A DNA stretch of 64,000 bases from Hydractinia symbiolongicarpus (lineage: Eukaryota > Cnidaria > Hydrozoa > Anthoathecata > Hydractiniidae). Below the pieces are notes generated by a model. That model searched no databases. It was given only the letters and a program-made list of their open reading frames with translations, and had not been told where the DNA came from. A program made the position numbers and the translations under genes. Shown piece after piece: positions 12,285 through 23,235 of this stretch (positions within the stretch are counted from its first letter, which is position 1; the number at the start of each line of letters is the position of its first letter). The DNA lies in NCBI RefSeq assembly GCF_029227915.1, contig NC_079879.1:19916501-19980500 (forward strand), written 5' to 3'.

Positions 12285-12950
12285 TCACAATTCATAGGCT
12301 TTACCACCATTTATAGGAACGGAACCACTTTTTTTTCTGTTCAAATTAGTCTTATCCGTTATTCCGTTCACAATACTTTTGACACGTGCTCCTTTGTTTA
12401 CGAGGTATTGAGCGGTTTCGAAATTTCCTTCTCTTACTGCTATGTCTAGTCCATATTCACCCTGTTTTGTAGGAGAATTTATGTTCACATTATATTGCAA
12501 TAAAGCTTTCAAAATCTCAAGTTCTCCGTATAAACACGCATAGTGTATTGGTTGCATACCTAATCCATCCATGTAGTTTATATCCACGTCTTTTCTCCCT
12601 AATAATCTCCACAGCTGTATCACATCTCCGTCACGTATTGCTAATGTTACTAAGGCACTTTGAAGTTCTCCGCTACTTTTTAAGCGCTTGTTATGAGCAT
12701 ATGCTTTTGCAAAGTAGACTTCATCCGTATCGTCTATATCATCCGCATCGTCTACTTTGCCATTGTTGTTGTCAATCGCATTCAACTTTTTCAAATCTAA
12801 ACGTCGCAAGGAATCGCGAAGTAATTCCTCCGGATAAGATTTGGTTCTTCTGAAGTTTTTTAAAAATTGGATGTCTCGCTCATCCTGAGGTCCTACTACA
12901 TCTGATGCAACTCGATGTTTCTGCTTTTTTAAACAGCTTCGCCTTGACAT
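12285..12950 (-). CDS. Small ankyrin-repeat protein
   Basis: A 221-residue protein with a basic N-terminus (MSRRSCLKKQK), an acidic aspartate-rich stretch (DDADDIDDTDE near residues 63-75) and about three ankyrin repeats in the C-terminal half. The clearest repeat reads GMQPIHYACLYGELEILKAL, followed by GLDIAVREGNFETAQYLV. The frame is open further upstream, but a strong acceptor (GTTTATTTTAG) at about 12974 sits inside it, so I start the protein at the ATG at 12950 and treat 12951-12973 as 5' UTR of that exon; an upstream exon is implied. The gene is convergent with KDM1A, with stops about 545 bp apart. Ankyrin repeats bind proteins; the partner is unknown. Resemblance to small phosphatase-1 regulators is weak and not claimed. 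Confidence 0.72.
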   Translation of the reverse strand: MSRRSCLKKQKHRVASDVVGPQDERDIQFLKNFRRTKSYPEELLRDSLRRLDLKKLNAIDNNNGKVDDADDIDDTDEVYFAKAYAHNKRLKSSGELQSALVTLAIRDGDVIQLWRLLGRKDVDINYMDGLGMQPIHYACLYGELEILKALLQYNVNINSPTKQGEYGLDIAVREGNFETAQYLVNKGARVKSIVNGITDKTNLNRKKSGSVPINGGKAYEL

Positions 12951-13143
12951 GTCACTATTTTCGAATCGGTTCTCTAAAATAAACATTTTAAAATAAAATA
13001 TCGGATTGTCATGTAGACTCAATTTCGTCCCTGTATGTAGGGTGCCCTGTTACACCCACTGTAATCCACCCTTCTTATGACAGGCGTACACCTCTTGTAT
13101 TATTCTCAACTGCCAGAAAAAGGTTGAACAATCCTATTTTATC

Positions 13144-13247
13144 AACCTCATCCCCAGGACAATTTTTCACTTTTTTATAACCGGGGCGACGAAATATATC
13201 AATAAATATATAAAAAAAAAGCGGACAATTTCCCTGGGAACGAGGTT
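13144..13247. mobile_element. Short fold-back element (AACCTC family)
   Basis: About 104 bp with inverted ends. The left end starts AACCTCATCCCCAGGACAAT and the reverse complement of the right end starts AACCTCGTTCCCAGGGAAAT; both continue inward to TTTTTT. Single ends of the same family appear near 15050-15075 and at 23655-23690, so it is a dispersed family. No coding capacity. Confidence 0.6.
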
Positions 13248-13249
13248 AC

Positions 13250-16200
13250 CCATTTCATCAGAGCTGTTTTGTGTAAAGAAAATAGAATTTACGAATTCGT
13301 TCAAATAGCCTACGTTATTGCGTTTTAGTGAAAAAGAAATAATCGAGAACTTATAAAAACTCGATAAACCATGACGGACACCCATGCCCATGAAGGCTTT
13401 TTTGGTCATCATGGAAGTTTACATTTCAATATCTATGATCTAATGCGTGTTATCTTATCATCATTTCAACCATGAGTGTTAACGTTTCGTATACTAAATG
13501 TTGATTTTCATTGGCGTTCTCCCAGCGTTTTGAAGTCGGCGTTCAGTATATTTAGTTTCCAATATTTTGACTATGGTAGCGTTTTCGGAATCTTTATTGG
13601 TTTTCTGTCTGTAAACGCTTAGAAGTTGACTCGTCTTAACCGGCAACGATTCAAAATACATGTGTTGCGACCAGATACTACGCTACGAGATCCTTTTCTT
13701 ACAATCTCAGGTCAAGGAGGTTTAAACCTTCTTGCTTAGATTCAAGTATCACAACTTTGTTCCCAGTGCCTATAATATATGCCATCTCTGACGCAAACAA
13801 ACTCTTATATCAATACTCCACATATTTACATTCGTTTAAGATTTTCATGTTTTTGTTACGCAAACACAGCGAGTACCAAATGTAAAAATGTTACAATAAA
13901 AGAAAAATAAAACGTTAATTTTGCGTTAAACTTTTCCTTGACAGTTAGTGTGTCAGTCCATGGATAGAAATATCATAAATGTTCCATGTTTATCGACTAT
14001 GCTTCGTGTAAAAGTTTCTTTATAAAGATAACGGTATAAACATTAGTAATAGAACAAAAATTAGGATTTTGAAGTATCAAACAGGATCAAACGGTGTTTG
14101 CGTAGGATCAAACCCACTGTTCTGAAATTCCATAGCACGAATCCTTTACATATATATCTAAATGTCGTACATAAGATTACAGTTCTGATGAGAAAGTTGG
14201 CAATATATATTGTAAGTTCATTAGCGGCGTTTGTTTTATGTTATCACAGAATTATATCTCCACCTTAAACTTGGTCAGACTAGAAACCATTTTTATGTGT
14301 ACAAAATATAAAAAAATAAAAAGATCGGATTGGGTAAAGAACGGACCAAACCCCCTCCTTATAGAACTATCGTCCTGGTGGTATAAGATAGCTATCTAAA
14401 TATATTGCGTAAACTGATCAAAATCCATTTTTTAAACCTATTTTCCCAGGGTTTCTTGAGTAGAATCTTTTTTTTTGGAACTGCTGTCCAATTTTGTCAC
14501 AAAGAAAATAAGGACAGAAAAACTAGGTTTTCTGGTGGTGAAGCTTTAGAAGTAACAAAAAATAAAATAAAAATTAAAAATGACTTACTTTTTGTTTTTA
14601 CCAAACTTGCAGAGACATGCTAATCTGAGTAACCGACTCTAAGGCTTTGTGATATTACGTTACCAAAGTATTGACTTAATCTAATTCATGTTGACTTATG
14701 GATTACAACCCTACGTAGCTAGTTTCGTAACATATTTAGAATACCTTCACTTTTAACCTATCACCACTGAATTTATCAAGGTTTTCTTTGGATACTAAAA
14801 ATATCGCACAGTTGAAATTTGTTGTTATTAATATTTATTTTTTGATTTTAAAGTATAAAGTTAAATCAAGTCTATAATAGCTAAAACAAATTATATGTAA
14901 GTATCTGTAACGATTATGCGAGGAAAAGATTGGCTTAAAATTACTTTATTGTCAAAAACTAACTTGTCTTACATTTTAGGGTTGTGAAAAAATACATGCA
15001 AGGGTGAATCTCACTCTTCTCCCCGTCCGAAATTGTCAGAAAGGGAAAAAATCCCTGGGAACGAGATTAAACTTGGCGCGCTTTTTTTAAAATTAAAATG
15101 GACGAAAAAGCGCCCTTGTTTCAAGCTTTATAGAAACATTTACATTGTTGTAGACTGTTTCGCGTTCTTCTTACGTAGGAATTACGTTATTTCCAAATAA
15201 ACAAAACTTTTCTTAAATTACTTAATACTTCAAATATTTACTAGCTTTCAACAATGTAACATTTTTTCGCGCGAATATTAAAAATATAAATGAATTTGAT
15301 TGGTTTGAACAACTGCGTTTATAAAAAACATTCAATCGCATAACGAGATTTTACGCAGGTAGTGAAAATCCTTGTGTAAATTAAAACCAATGTTTGATTT
15401 TATTAATGTTGATGTTGACTTTGGTATCATTGAAAGATGTTTAGGTTGGTTGTGTGTACCCGCGTGTGACTTGCGCTGTGCATACCACTTCAAAATATAA
15501 ACAATTCAAATAAACACAAGTAGCCTATGAAGAAACTTTTGCGTAAGGCGTTTTTGCCCTTTCAATGTCACTGCGTAAAAATTAACACTATCTAGCGAAA
15601 GAAAAAAGTCCACGTTAAACCTCAAGCCCGTAAAGTTTACTGATATAAAAAACACTTCTGGGTTCTGGGTTTTAGAATCCACAAAGAAAACATTATAGCT
15701 ATACTTCATCTTTACCTTCAAGTTTTTTTTGAAATAAAAATAAAAAGTATTTACTGTTCCACCTTTCCTTCATGCTTTTACTCAAGTCCTAATATTACCG
15801 CGCGGGAAGTTTTAATTAGAGCGAGCAAAGAATAAGCATCAGAACGAAAGCTACTGCATAAAAACAAATCTCCTGCACCTGTACAAGAGGGAAGGGGGAA
15901 GCCAGGGATACAATTGTTTTCACCCCAATCCTAAATAAAAAACCTTCCTTTTTTTAGACTACGTCCAACAATGAGATGTTATAATACACAAGTCATTATT
16001 TTCATAATCTACAATCCCTCACAAAAATTATTGAGACTGCAATTAATAAGATGTGACTTGGTTTGTATGATAGCTTCCTCCTCCCCCTACCTCAATGTTG
16101 AATGTGAAACTGACAGAATGTGTGTAGCGAAGCCAAACCTGCACTTCAGAGACACAACTTTGAATTTAGTGGTAGGGGGAGGCAGTCTCAGAAATTTTCT

Positions 16201-18280
16201 GAGGGATTGTAGACAGTCTATTTTGCAAAAATTTCAGGCCGAACATAGTGCTATAGTAGACTCCCAGGTAAACACAATCATTGCCCCATACACTAACCAC
16301 AAGTGTGCAACCTCGTGCCCATGACTTTGTAGCTACTTTTACATTGGGACGGAACCGGAAAGTTTTTATGTTTCTTTCCCAATGTAAAAAAACTTAAAAA
16401 ATCCTGGGACAAGACTAAACCCCTGGACTTCCTTCACCGTAATAAGAAATCCCGCCGACCATATATCCAAAGACAAAAAGAAGAGTCTGGATAAGACGAG
16501 GTTGTTAAACACTGTTTCGTGACTTGCTTTCATTTCTTAACACGGATTAATTTTGTGATTCAGTCTCATAACTGACGTCCAAGTTAGGATTCTTTTTAGC
16601 GGTTTTCGTTTCGGTAACTTCGGTAAACTTTTGATTTGAGCGATTTCTACTGCCAACAAAGAAGCTTCGAAATGTAGTAGTTGATGTCATCAGCTAAGAC
16701 AACCATTCCAGAAACGCTTTCACGACAATTTAAATAAGAAGAGTTTATTCTATTTTTTTACCGTCAAAGTTATCTTAAAAATTGAGTGTCAACAACTCAA
16801 AATAAATATTGAAGATGACTTACGGTGTCAAAAACGTTTTGTTATAATTTTACGATATTTTGAGGTCTTAAGCACAACACAACAAAGCGATCAGAGCGAA
16901 TATAACAAGAGATGCAAAAAACGACTGCCATTTATGCAAATTTATGGGAAATGTGTAAAAGACTGCGAATACAACGTGTTGCAACGAAATATATTATGAC
17001 TAGACTGTACTGTTTTTGCAAATATTTATATTTCAAGGGTTTATTTCTAGATGATGTGTGTTTTAAGGTCCCCTAGCCTGATTTAAAGGTTTTGAAAGGT
17101 CTTAAGATACCGTTAAAAGAATCAAGAGTCGTTCGTCTGTTAAACCCAAATATGTTATGTTGTGTAACGCGCTCTTTCAAAATTCCATATTTATGTGTTT
17201 ACTAAGTATATTTATTGTTTTGTTTGTAGGTCTAAAGGCTTATTTCACAGGAAGATTATATACATAGTAAAGCTAAGATGGGAGTAATAGTGAAAATTTT
17301 ACAAACCTGTTGCTAAATCCATGAATCTGATGCTCATAATAACATTAACACATAACTTTAAAAATATATTACATTCTACGACGAGAACCAGCACTCTTCT
17401 TTTTTATGTTCCAAGTAATTATTAGTTTAAAATATAATTCAATTTAATATTTTTATATGAAGATGTGAAATGGATTTTAATATAACAAGAAAATACGATT
17501 TTAACAACTAATTTTTTTTATTCTTAACCGGTATATTTCAACAGATAGCAACTAGTAGCAGGGGAATACTAAACTGATAAGCCGGATTGACGTTGTAAAT
17601 TTTTAGGACGCGTATCGTACTGAAATCAGTAGATATGTGAAATAAATCAATTCAACTTTTTTTTTACAGATTTTATGAAGATTATCTTGTGGCCAATCTT
17701 TAAAACCAAAAATAATATGGTACTTTTAATATGTCGTGTTTCAACACACAACGCCCACAGCTATAACGCCCATTTTTTGCGATAATTAACAGGGACCGTT
17801 AACCTGGTTTACACGGCAGAAGCTCTGTGAGGAAGGCCACATATATGAATTCAACCTCTCACCCTGCTTAACTTTTCAGTAAGATACCACTTAAGATTTT
17901 TTAAAGAAGACAAAACAAAACTGAAGAACCTCAAAGCTAAATCACAAGTGTTTATCTGGCTTTTTGGTAAGCTTAATGAAATTCCTAACGATTTATGAGA
18001 GTGTGGATACTCAGTGGTAAAAACGACAGTGGTAAAAACGATTTCTAGTACGTCAGACTGTGAGACTGTGTAAAGTACCGAACATAATTTAACATGTTTG
18101 GGCAGTACTAACAGAACCAATTAAGTTACTTGGTGTAGTGTTAATTTCTTAATAAAATCTTGTTATAAAACATTTATATCACAAAGTTTACATATTTACA
18201 TTTTTTTATATAATACTAACTAAAAAACAGAACGATCGGCAGCCCAATTATTTTTTTGACTTGCCTACATCAGCCTAACT
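13250..18280. other. 5-kb gene-poor interval
   Basis: No conserved protein could be read on either strand; open frames here are short and lack family motifs or paired splice sites. It contains a fold-back element at 16009-16212, a small hairpin at 16338-16390 built on TTTACATTGGGA and its complement, and an AACCTC-family end near 15060. It should include the promoter and any 5' exon of the ankyrin gene and the 3' UTR of TCEANC2. Confidence 0.5.
16009..16212. mobile_element. 204-bp fold-back / MITE
   Basis: The ends are inverted copies: CTACAATCCCTCACAAAAAT on the left, and CTACAATCCCTCAGAAAATT from the complement of the right. Similarity extends to about 31 bp (GAGACTGC at the inner edge). 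A second inner pair, CCTCCCCCTAC and GTAGGGGGAGG, makes the whole segment foldable. The open frame crossing it has no recognisable domain and is not called a gene. Confidence 0.65.
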
Positions 18281-18284
18281 ACTT

Positions 18285-19529
18285 TTATTTGACTCGCCTA
18301 CACAATTCCTCTGGTGTTAAGGTCCTATCAAGAACAGCGTCCCTCAAGTCTCTGTTGTTTTTTAATTTCATATGAAGATTTCTAATGAGTTTACGATAAG
18401 CGATGTTTGTCGAACGGTTATTCGATAAATACACGGTTCTTTCGATGCTTTCTGATAACGGACTTGCTTCCTAAGGATTTAAAGATGATATACAGCAATC
18501 AGTTAGCGATTATGCAAAGATCTGGAATTTTATTTTCGAAGGATGCTAACGTTGTACTTAGTATTTTTTTCTAAGAAACGGAAGGACACCTTTTAATGCG
18601 AAAGAAATGTTTCAAACCTCTCATCAGGAAAAGAGACAGTTACGTACTCATTCGCATACTTACATCCAGCATTAACGCTGTTGATAACAATTTCCTCGCT
18701 TTTTTTCTAAACTGCTCCGTTTTGAGATCACACCTTACTTCGATAGGTTGTCTTTGTTTTAGTTCTCTGTAAAACAACTTCCATCGAGACAGAACATTTG
18801 TTGCAAGCCCTTTTATATTTTTATCTTCGTGTTTTCTCAGTTTATTCACAGTGTGGCCTATCTTCGTTTCTAACAGAACTTCTTTAGAAGGAGTGCAGTT
18901 GTCAAGCTCCTTCAAGGCTGATACCATTTCGTCAATACGTTGATTCTCTACAGACAGGATAGCTTTAGCTTGATATATCCTCTCCACGACAACAACCCTC
19001 TAAAAGAACATAAGAAATAAAATTATTAATAAAATAAAATTGTGGATTTTTTTTTTGAAAGAAAAATGCTGTTTTCTTAAGGAAATTAATTTTCGCGACT
19101 TCCACGTCTGTTTGTCGACTTCGCTATTTACCTCCAAAAATTTTATTCGCAAAAATCAATTAAATTTTTTATAAATTTTTTCTTCGTTTTACCTATATCA
19201 TTATATATGAAACACACTATAATTAAATTACTTTTTTTTCGCGAGATTCATGAAATTTAATTCTCGCGAATTATTAGGGTTTGCCATCTCCGCAAAAATG
19301 TTTTCAAAAAAATTAAGACCATATCAAAAGAGAACCACGCGGATTTTAGCTTCTTTATGCTACTACTTCATTTAAACCTCCACATGAACGACCACATATC
19401 TTTTTTCGAATCTTACATATATCTCACCGATAGAGATTCTATTGTAACTTGCTTTCGTTTGGGAGACTTTTTCTTTGCAGCAGTTCGTTCCTGCGAAACA
19501 CGAGGTGTTTTAACCACATATTTATCCAT
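18285..19529 (-). CDS. TCEANC2: TFIIS N-terminal/central domain protein TCEANC2, 3 exons
   Basis: Transcription-elongation-factor-related nuclear protein with a TFIIS N-terminal (LW) helical bundle. Exons in gene order: 19529-19428, 18999-18664 and 18470-18285, all joining in phase 0 to give 207 residues; human TCEANC2 is about 208. Matching blocks in order are an N-terminal MDKYVVKTPR, then TIESLSRVVVVE across the first splice, KIGHTVNKLRKH in the LW domain, PIEVRCDLKTE, KLLSTAL and SESIERTVY, then a helical C-terminus. The ATG at 19529 gives the family N-terminus. Exon 2 ends at a consensus donor (GTAAGT) that lies inside a longer open frame; splicing there gives the family-like junction. 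It lacks the TFIIS zinc ribbon, as family members do. Biochemical role is poorly known. Confidence 0.92.
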
Positions 19530-20719
19530 GATTCTTATTCTCTAAAGTATATGTAAAAAGTGTTAAAAGCTTTAACTAAATGTGATAGACCTAGAAATGC
19601 CTAATATACAGAGGCTTGAAAATGATAATCAGTAGCTGTGAAAAATTAGTGAAGCTTGATTTAATACTAATAAGGATTTTCAGTGAAATTGTGAAATGAA
19701 CGAAAATAAAACGTTCATATTTCAAAGAAGGCTTCCAAACATCAGGAGGAATACATATAACACAAGAAATAATTCAACTTTCTTATGAAGAAGCATTGTG
19801 TTCAAAGGAGGTCAGATAAAACAATTTGAATGACTCCCCTCCTCCCATATCTATTGTTGACCCCCTCCAACTGTCAGTCCCACGAAATTTACATAAATAA
19901 TATATAATATAAATAAATAATTGCCAGTCAAGGTATTGCTGTTCTTTACATTACACGCTTTTTTAAAAGAATATACTTTATAGGAATATTCAAGAAGAAA
20001 ATAAGAAACGCTTTAAGAATATCCAAAGAATACACTCATCTGAAAATGTGCTGGCATCCTAAATGGAATATAAGCAAAAACAAAAGTTTCATTTAGAGTA
20101 TTTTTTCCTCCTACAATCTAGCTGCTTGCCTGACAGTTGAATTAAACAGCTTAGACAACAGCACCACTAGTTTGCAATCTCAGATCTGTCAATCTTAACT
20201 GATGATATTCCTGATGAAACGAAAAATCACTATTCTTATATAAAAAAGCATGCATCTGAATGTAATAGAAAAAAAATAGACAATTATTTTTACTAATAAG
20301 AAATTTACGAAAAAAAATTTTTCTACTTCACTTCAATTAAAAAAAACGGTACGTAATACATTGTAAAAACGTGATAACCAAAAAGTATGCATGTTCCTTT
20401 TTCTAAATAATTAAACTCAGATCATTTATCAACTCAATTTTGTCATTGTTTAAAAGCATTTGTGAAAACAAAATTTAAAGTAGATAATTTTGTGATATTC
20501 TATAGTATCTATGAGAACGAAAACAAGGTCATAAAATCCAATGACATGGCTTTCAGTCTTAAATATTCTCAATTTTTTTTCCTGAAAGTAAATTATAATT
20601 TAAACATTCTTAGATTTTAAAATCAAGGAACCAACAAAAAAAAACACGAAGACATGCACTTTTAACTCTAGATACAGCTGAAATTTTGTAGTATAATTTA
20701 AAGCATAGCATGTATACTT

Positions 20720-21199
20720 TCATTGCGTAGAATCCTTAGCATATTCAGCTGCAGGTTTTGCAGTTAGTTCTTTTTCATATTTTCTCTGCCTCTCTTTTTC
20801 TTTAGCAGTTTCAAGTTCCTCTTTCTCTTTTTGTTGTTGAAGTTTCTGTGCTTTCATTCTTGCCCTCTCTGCACGTTCCATCAAATTGTTCATATCTCTT
20901 TTCATTGTCACAAGTTTTTTGCTGTACAATTTAACCTTATCAAATTTTTCCAAAATGTCATTCAGCATGGCACATTCTTCAAGTTGTGTAAGTTCATTCT
21001 GCGTGCTGTCACGTAAAACATTTTGGTTTCGTAATAATTCGCTTACTTTTTCATGTATACCCGAAATTTCAGGTTTGTATAACTGTACAATGCCATCAGA
21101 GAGTTGTTGAATCGCTTCTGTTGTTATATGGTTTGAATTTTTGATATCCTCGTTCTGAGGGATACTTGTAACTGCATCTGATGTATTTTCATCAGCCAT
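20720..21199 (-). CDS. BLOC1S6: BLOC-1 subunit 6 (pallidin), single exon
   Basis: A 159-residue, mostly coiled-coil protein matching pallidin over nearly its whole length (human about 172). The acidic N-terminus is followed by AIQQLSDGIVQLY (family AVEQLAEGLLSHY), a LEEC-type block near residue 72, KLVTMKRDMNNL, then the charged helix KAQKLQQQKEKEEL and the signature tail EKELTAKPA. Pallidin is a core subunit of BLOC-1, which sorts cargo from endosomes to lysosome-related organelles and binds syntaxin. The ATG at 21199 is the only reasonable start. The coding region has no intron, unlike its neighbours. It lies on the same strand as TCEANC2, about 1.2 kb upstream of it. Confidence 0.85.
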   Translation of the reverse strand: MADENTSDAVTSIPQNEDIKNSNHITTEAIQQLSDGIVQLYKPEISGIHEKVSELLRNQNVLRDSTQNELTQLEECAMLNDILEKFDKVKLYSKKLVTMKRDMNNLMERAERARMKAQKLQQQKEKEELETAKEKERQRKYEKELTAKPAAEYAKDSTQ

Positions 21200-21369
21200 T
21201 ATGCTTTATATTTTCTTGTCTACGAAAAAAATTTATTTTGTAAAACTAAAAAAACAGCCATTTTCCAAATCACAGGTAAAGACAATAAAATTCATGATAG
21301 TAAGACATTTAGGCCTGTGATGGTTAAAAGATATATATAAAGTTACACTGTTTATGCTGTTTATGCTGT

Positions 21370-21723
21370 GGCGCCGTAGATTAGTGGTTATAGCTTTCGT
21401 ACTCTGTGCGGGAGACCGGGGTTCGATTCCTCTTGACGGCGATTCAACATGGGCGAGTGAATGTTACCATAGCCCTGGGTTAACCCAAGCCATGTGAGGG
21501 AAATTGGGGAGATGGCACACTGTGTGGGCCGTTGGATGTTGCCGGGAGTTGTCTAGTAGAGCGTGGGCCCTACTAATTGGGTCTGCGTAGCTCAAAATGA
21601 GCATTAAATACTCTAGGACTCTCCATCTAAGCCATGGCCCCTCCTGGAAATAATAGACAGGGTATATCCCTCGATATTTGTGAGGCTAGCCATGTAAAAT
21701 ATGCACATCTATCTATCTATCTA
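21370..21723 (+). mobile_element. tRNA-derived SINE, full copy
   Basis: The head resembles a tRNA: CGCCGTAG... with box A (TAGATTAGTGGTTATAGC), box B (GGTTCGATTCC) near 21420 and an acceptor-stem partner ACGGCG about 70 nt downstream. A 270-bp body follows, then a 3' end containing GAGGCTAGCCATGTAAAATA and a (CTAT)n tail at 21710-21723. Related copies: minus strand 28829-29040, a head remnant at 415-462 and tails at 23116-23205. I call it a SINE, not a tRNA gene, because of the body, tail and copies. Confidence 0.85.
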
Positions 21724-22074
21724 TGCTCTTAAGAACAGGCCAAAATTTCATGACAACTTCATTTTAATTCATTCAAAAACATAGAAAACAATTAAAGTGA
21801 TCTAATTCCTACTGTTATGAATTTCCAACCGCCCTGGAGGGTTTACCAAAATCTAATCTTTTTTAAATGTTGTTTATATAAATATTAGAATAAGTGCAAG
21901 TCTGAAAGGTTTGGCTTGTCAAACTAAATGTCCTAAGAAGGAAAAGAGTTTTTTAAAACAAGCAACTTTTTATCCTGTAAACTAAAATCTTTTGACCGGT
22001 CGTCCCGTCTAAAGACGGGCTAGTCTCACATCCAAAGTTGGGCCGGTGTCCATAGTTGGGTCAGAACAAAGCAA

Positions 22075-22435
22075 TACACCTTTACGATAATTCAATTGTA
22101 CGGCTCTCCATCGTTTTACAATATTGAAAAAAAGGAGGTAAAAATCGTGTTTTTATGAGAGTTTGTTAGAGACAAAAGCGTGTTTTCTTCAGTTTTTTAA
22201 CTTCCGTCGTATCAATTTCTTTCACATTTTCAGGAAACGTTAATAATAATAAGATAGCTACAACTTAGTGTACTTTTCATTAAAAACAAAACGCGGCAAG
22301 AAAAGTTATCACGAAAAAACGTGTTCCTTAATAAACTCCTTAATAAACTCTTATAAAAGTGTGATGTTTACCTCCTCCGATCGCAAAATAAGCCGCGATG
22401 GAGTGTTAGTTTTCCCGAATTATCGTAAAGGTGTA
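22075..22435. mobile_element. 361-bp MITE with terminal inverted repeats
   Basis: The left end reads TACACCTTTACGATAATTC and the right end is its exact complement, GAATTATCGTAAAGGTGTA. A further imperfect pair (CTCCATCG and CGATGGAG) follows inward. The ends start and stop at TA, which may be a duplicated TA target of a Tc1/mariner-type element. The interior has more inverted matches and no coding frame. Confidence 0.8.
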
Positions 22436-23085
22436 TTCAATTAATTGGCCTAATAATATAGCAATGTTAATTTTAAAGAAATATAGCTAGAGGTACTTGT
22501 TTTGTGACTATGCAAAGACGTAAAAAACACAGAAAGAAGTTGTAAGAAATAAAATCTTTTCAAACTAAATCTTGTTTTCTGCGCACATTGTTTGAAACCT
22601 CTAACGGATCAGATCATTTTTTGCACAAAAACCAACAGCATTTTTTAATCTTCTCTACTAACGTCTTGTACGGTCAGCGAAAACCGCTAATTAGACTAGC
22701 CAAATTAGGATAGTGGCTTAGTTAGGACATTCTTCATAGACTAGTTAGGAAAGCATCTCCTGTTAGGAGATTTATTATTTTCTTTCACCATCGTCCCCAC
22801 AACCACGTCTAGTCACGCCATCTTTTTTGTGTAGTTTGGTAATTTGCTTGAAAGCCAAAGAGTCCCAGGGCTGAGGTTGTAATTTGAGCCCGTTATAATA
22901 TTTGTCCCGCTAGCACTGCACAATCAAATTGTTGATTTTAATATAATGCTAACCTTTACGCTAAATAAAAATGTAGGGAAAGGCAACACTACGATTTTTT
23001 ATTTAATTACTTTGTTATATTAAATTCCGCTGGAAGACTCCATAGTAGTTCCCCTAAACTCAGTATGGTGCTGTGACTTACTCCT

Positions 23086-23235
23086 CCTGCTGTGACGTAC
23101 ACGAGCTTGTGCATATTCTACATGGCTAGCCTCACAAATATTTAGGGTGTATCCCTCGATATTTGTGAGGCTAGCCATGTAGAAAATGAACATCTATCTA
23201 TCTATAGTATAGTATCTCGTGTACGTCACAGCAGG
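23086..23235. repeat. Nested palindrome built from SINE tails
   Basis: Outer arms at 23086-23105 and 23216-23235 are perfect 20-bp complements (CCTGCTGTGACGTACACGAG). Inner arms at 23116-23141 and 23159-23184 are perfect 26-bp complements containing ACATGGCTAGCCTCACAAAT. The inner arm matches the 3' end of the SINE at 21370, including a CTAT-repeat tail on the right side. Confidence 0.85.

Noticed and set aside
15971-16324. 117-codon open frame on plus
   Set aside because: It runs through an inverted-repeat element and has no domain, splice partner or family similarity.
21370-21445. Possible functional tRNA gene
   Set aside because: Box A and box B are present, but the anticodon arm is poor and a SINE body with a (CTAT)n tail follows; related copies exist.
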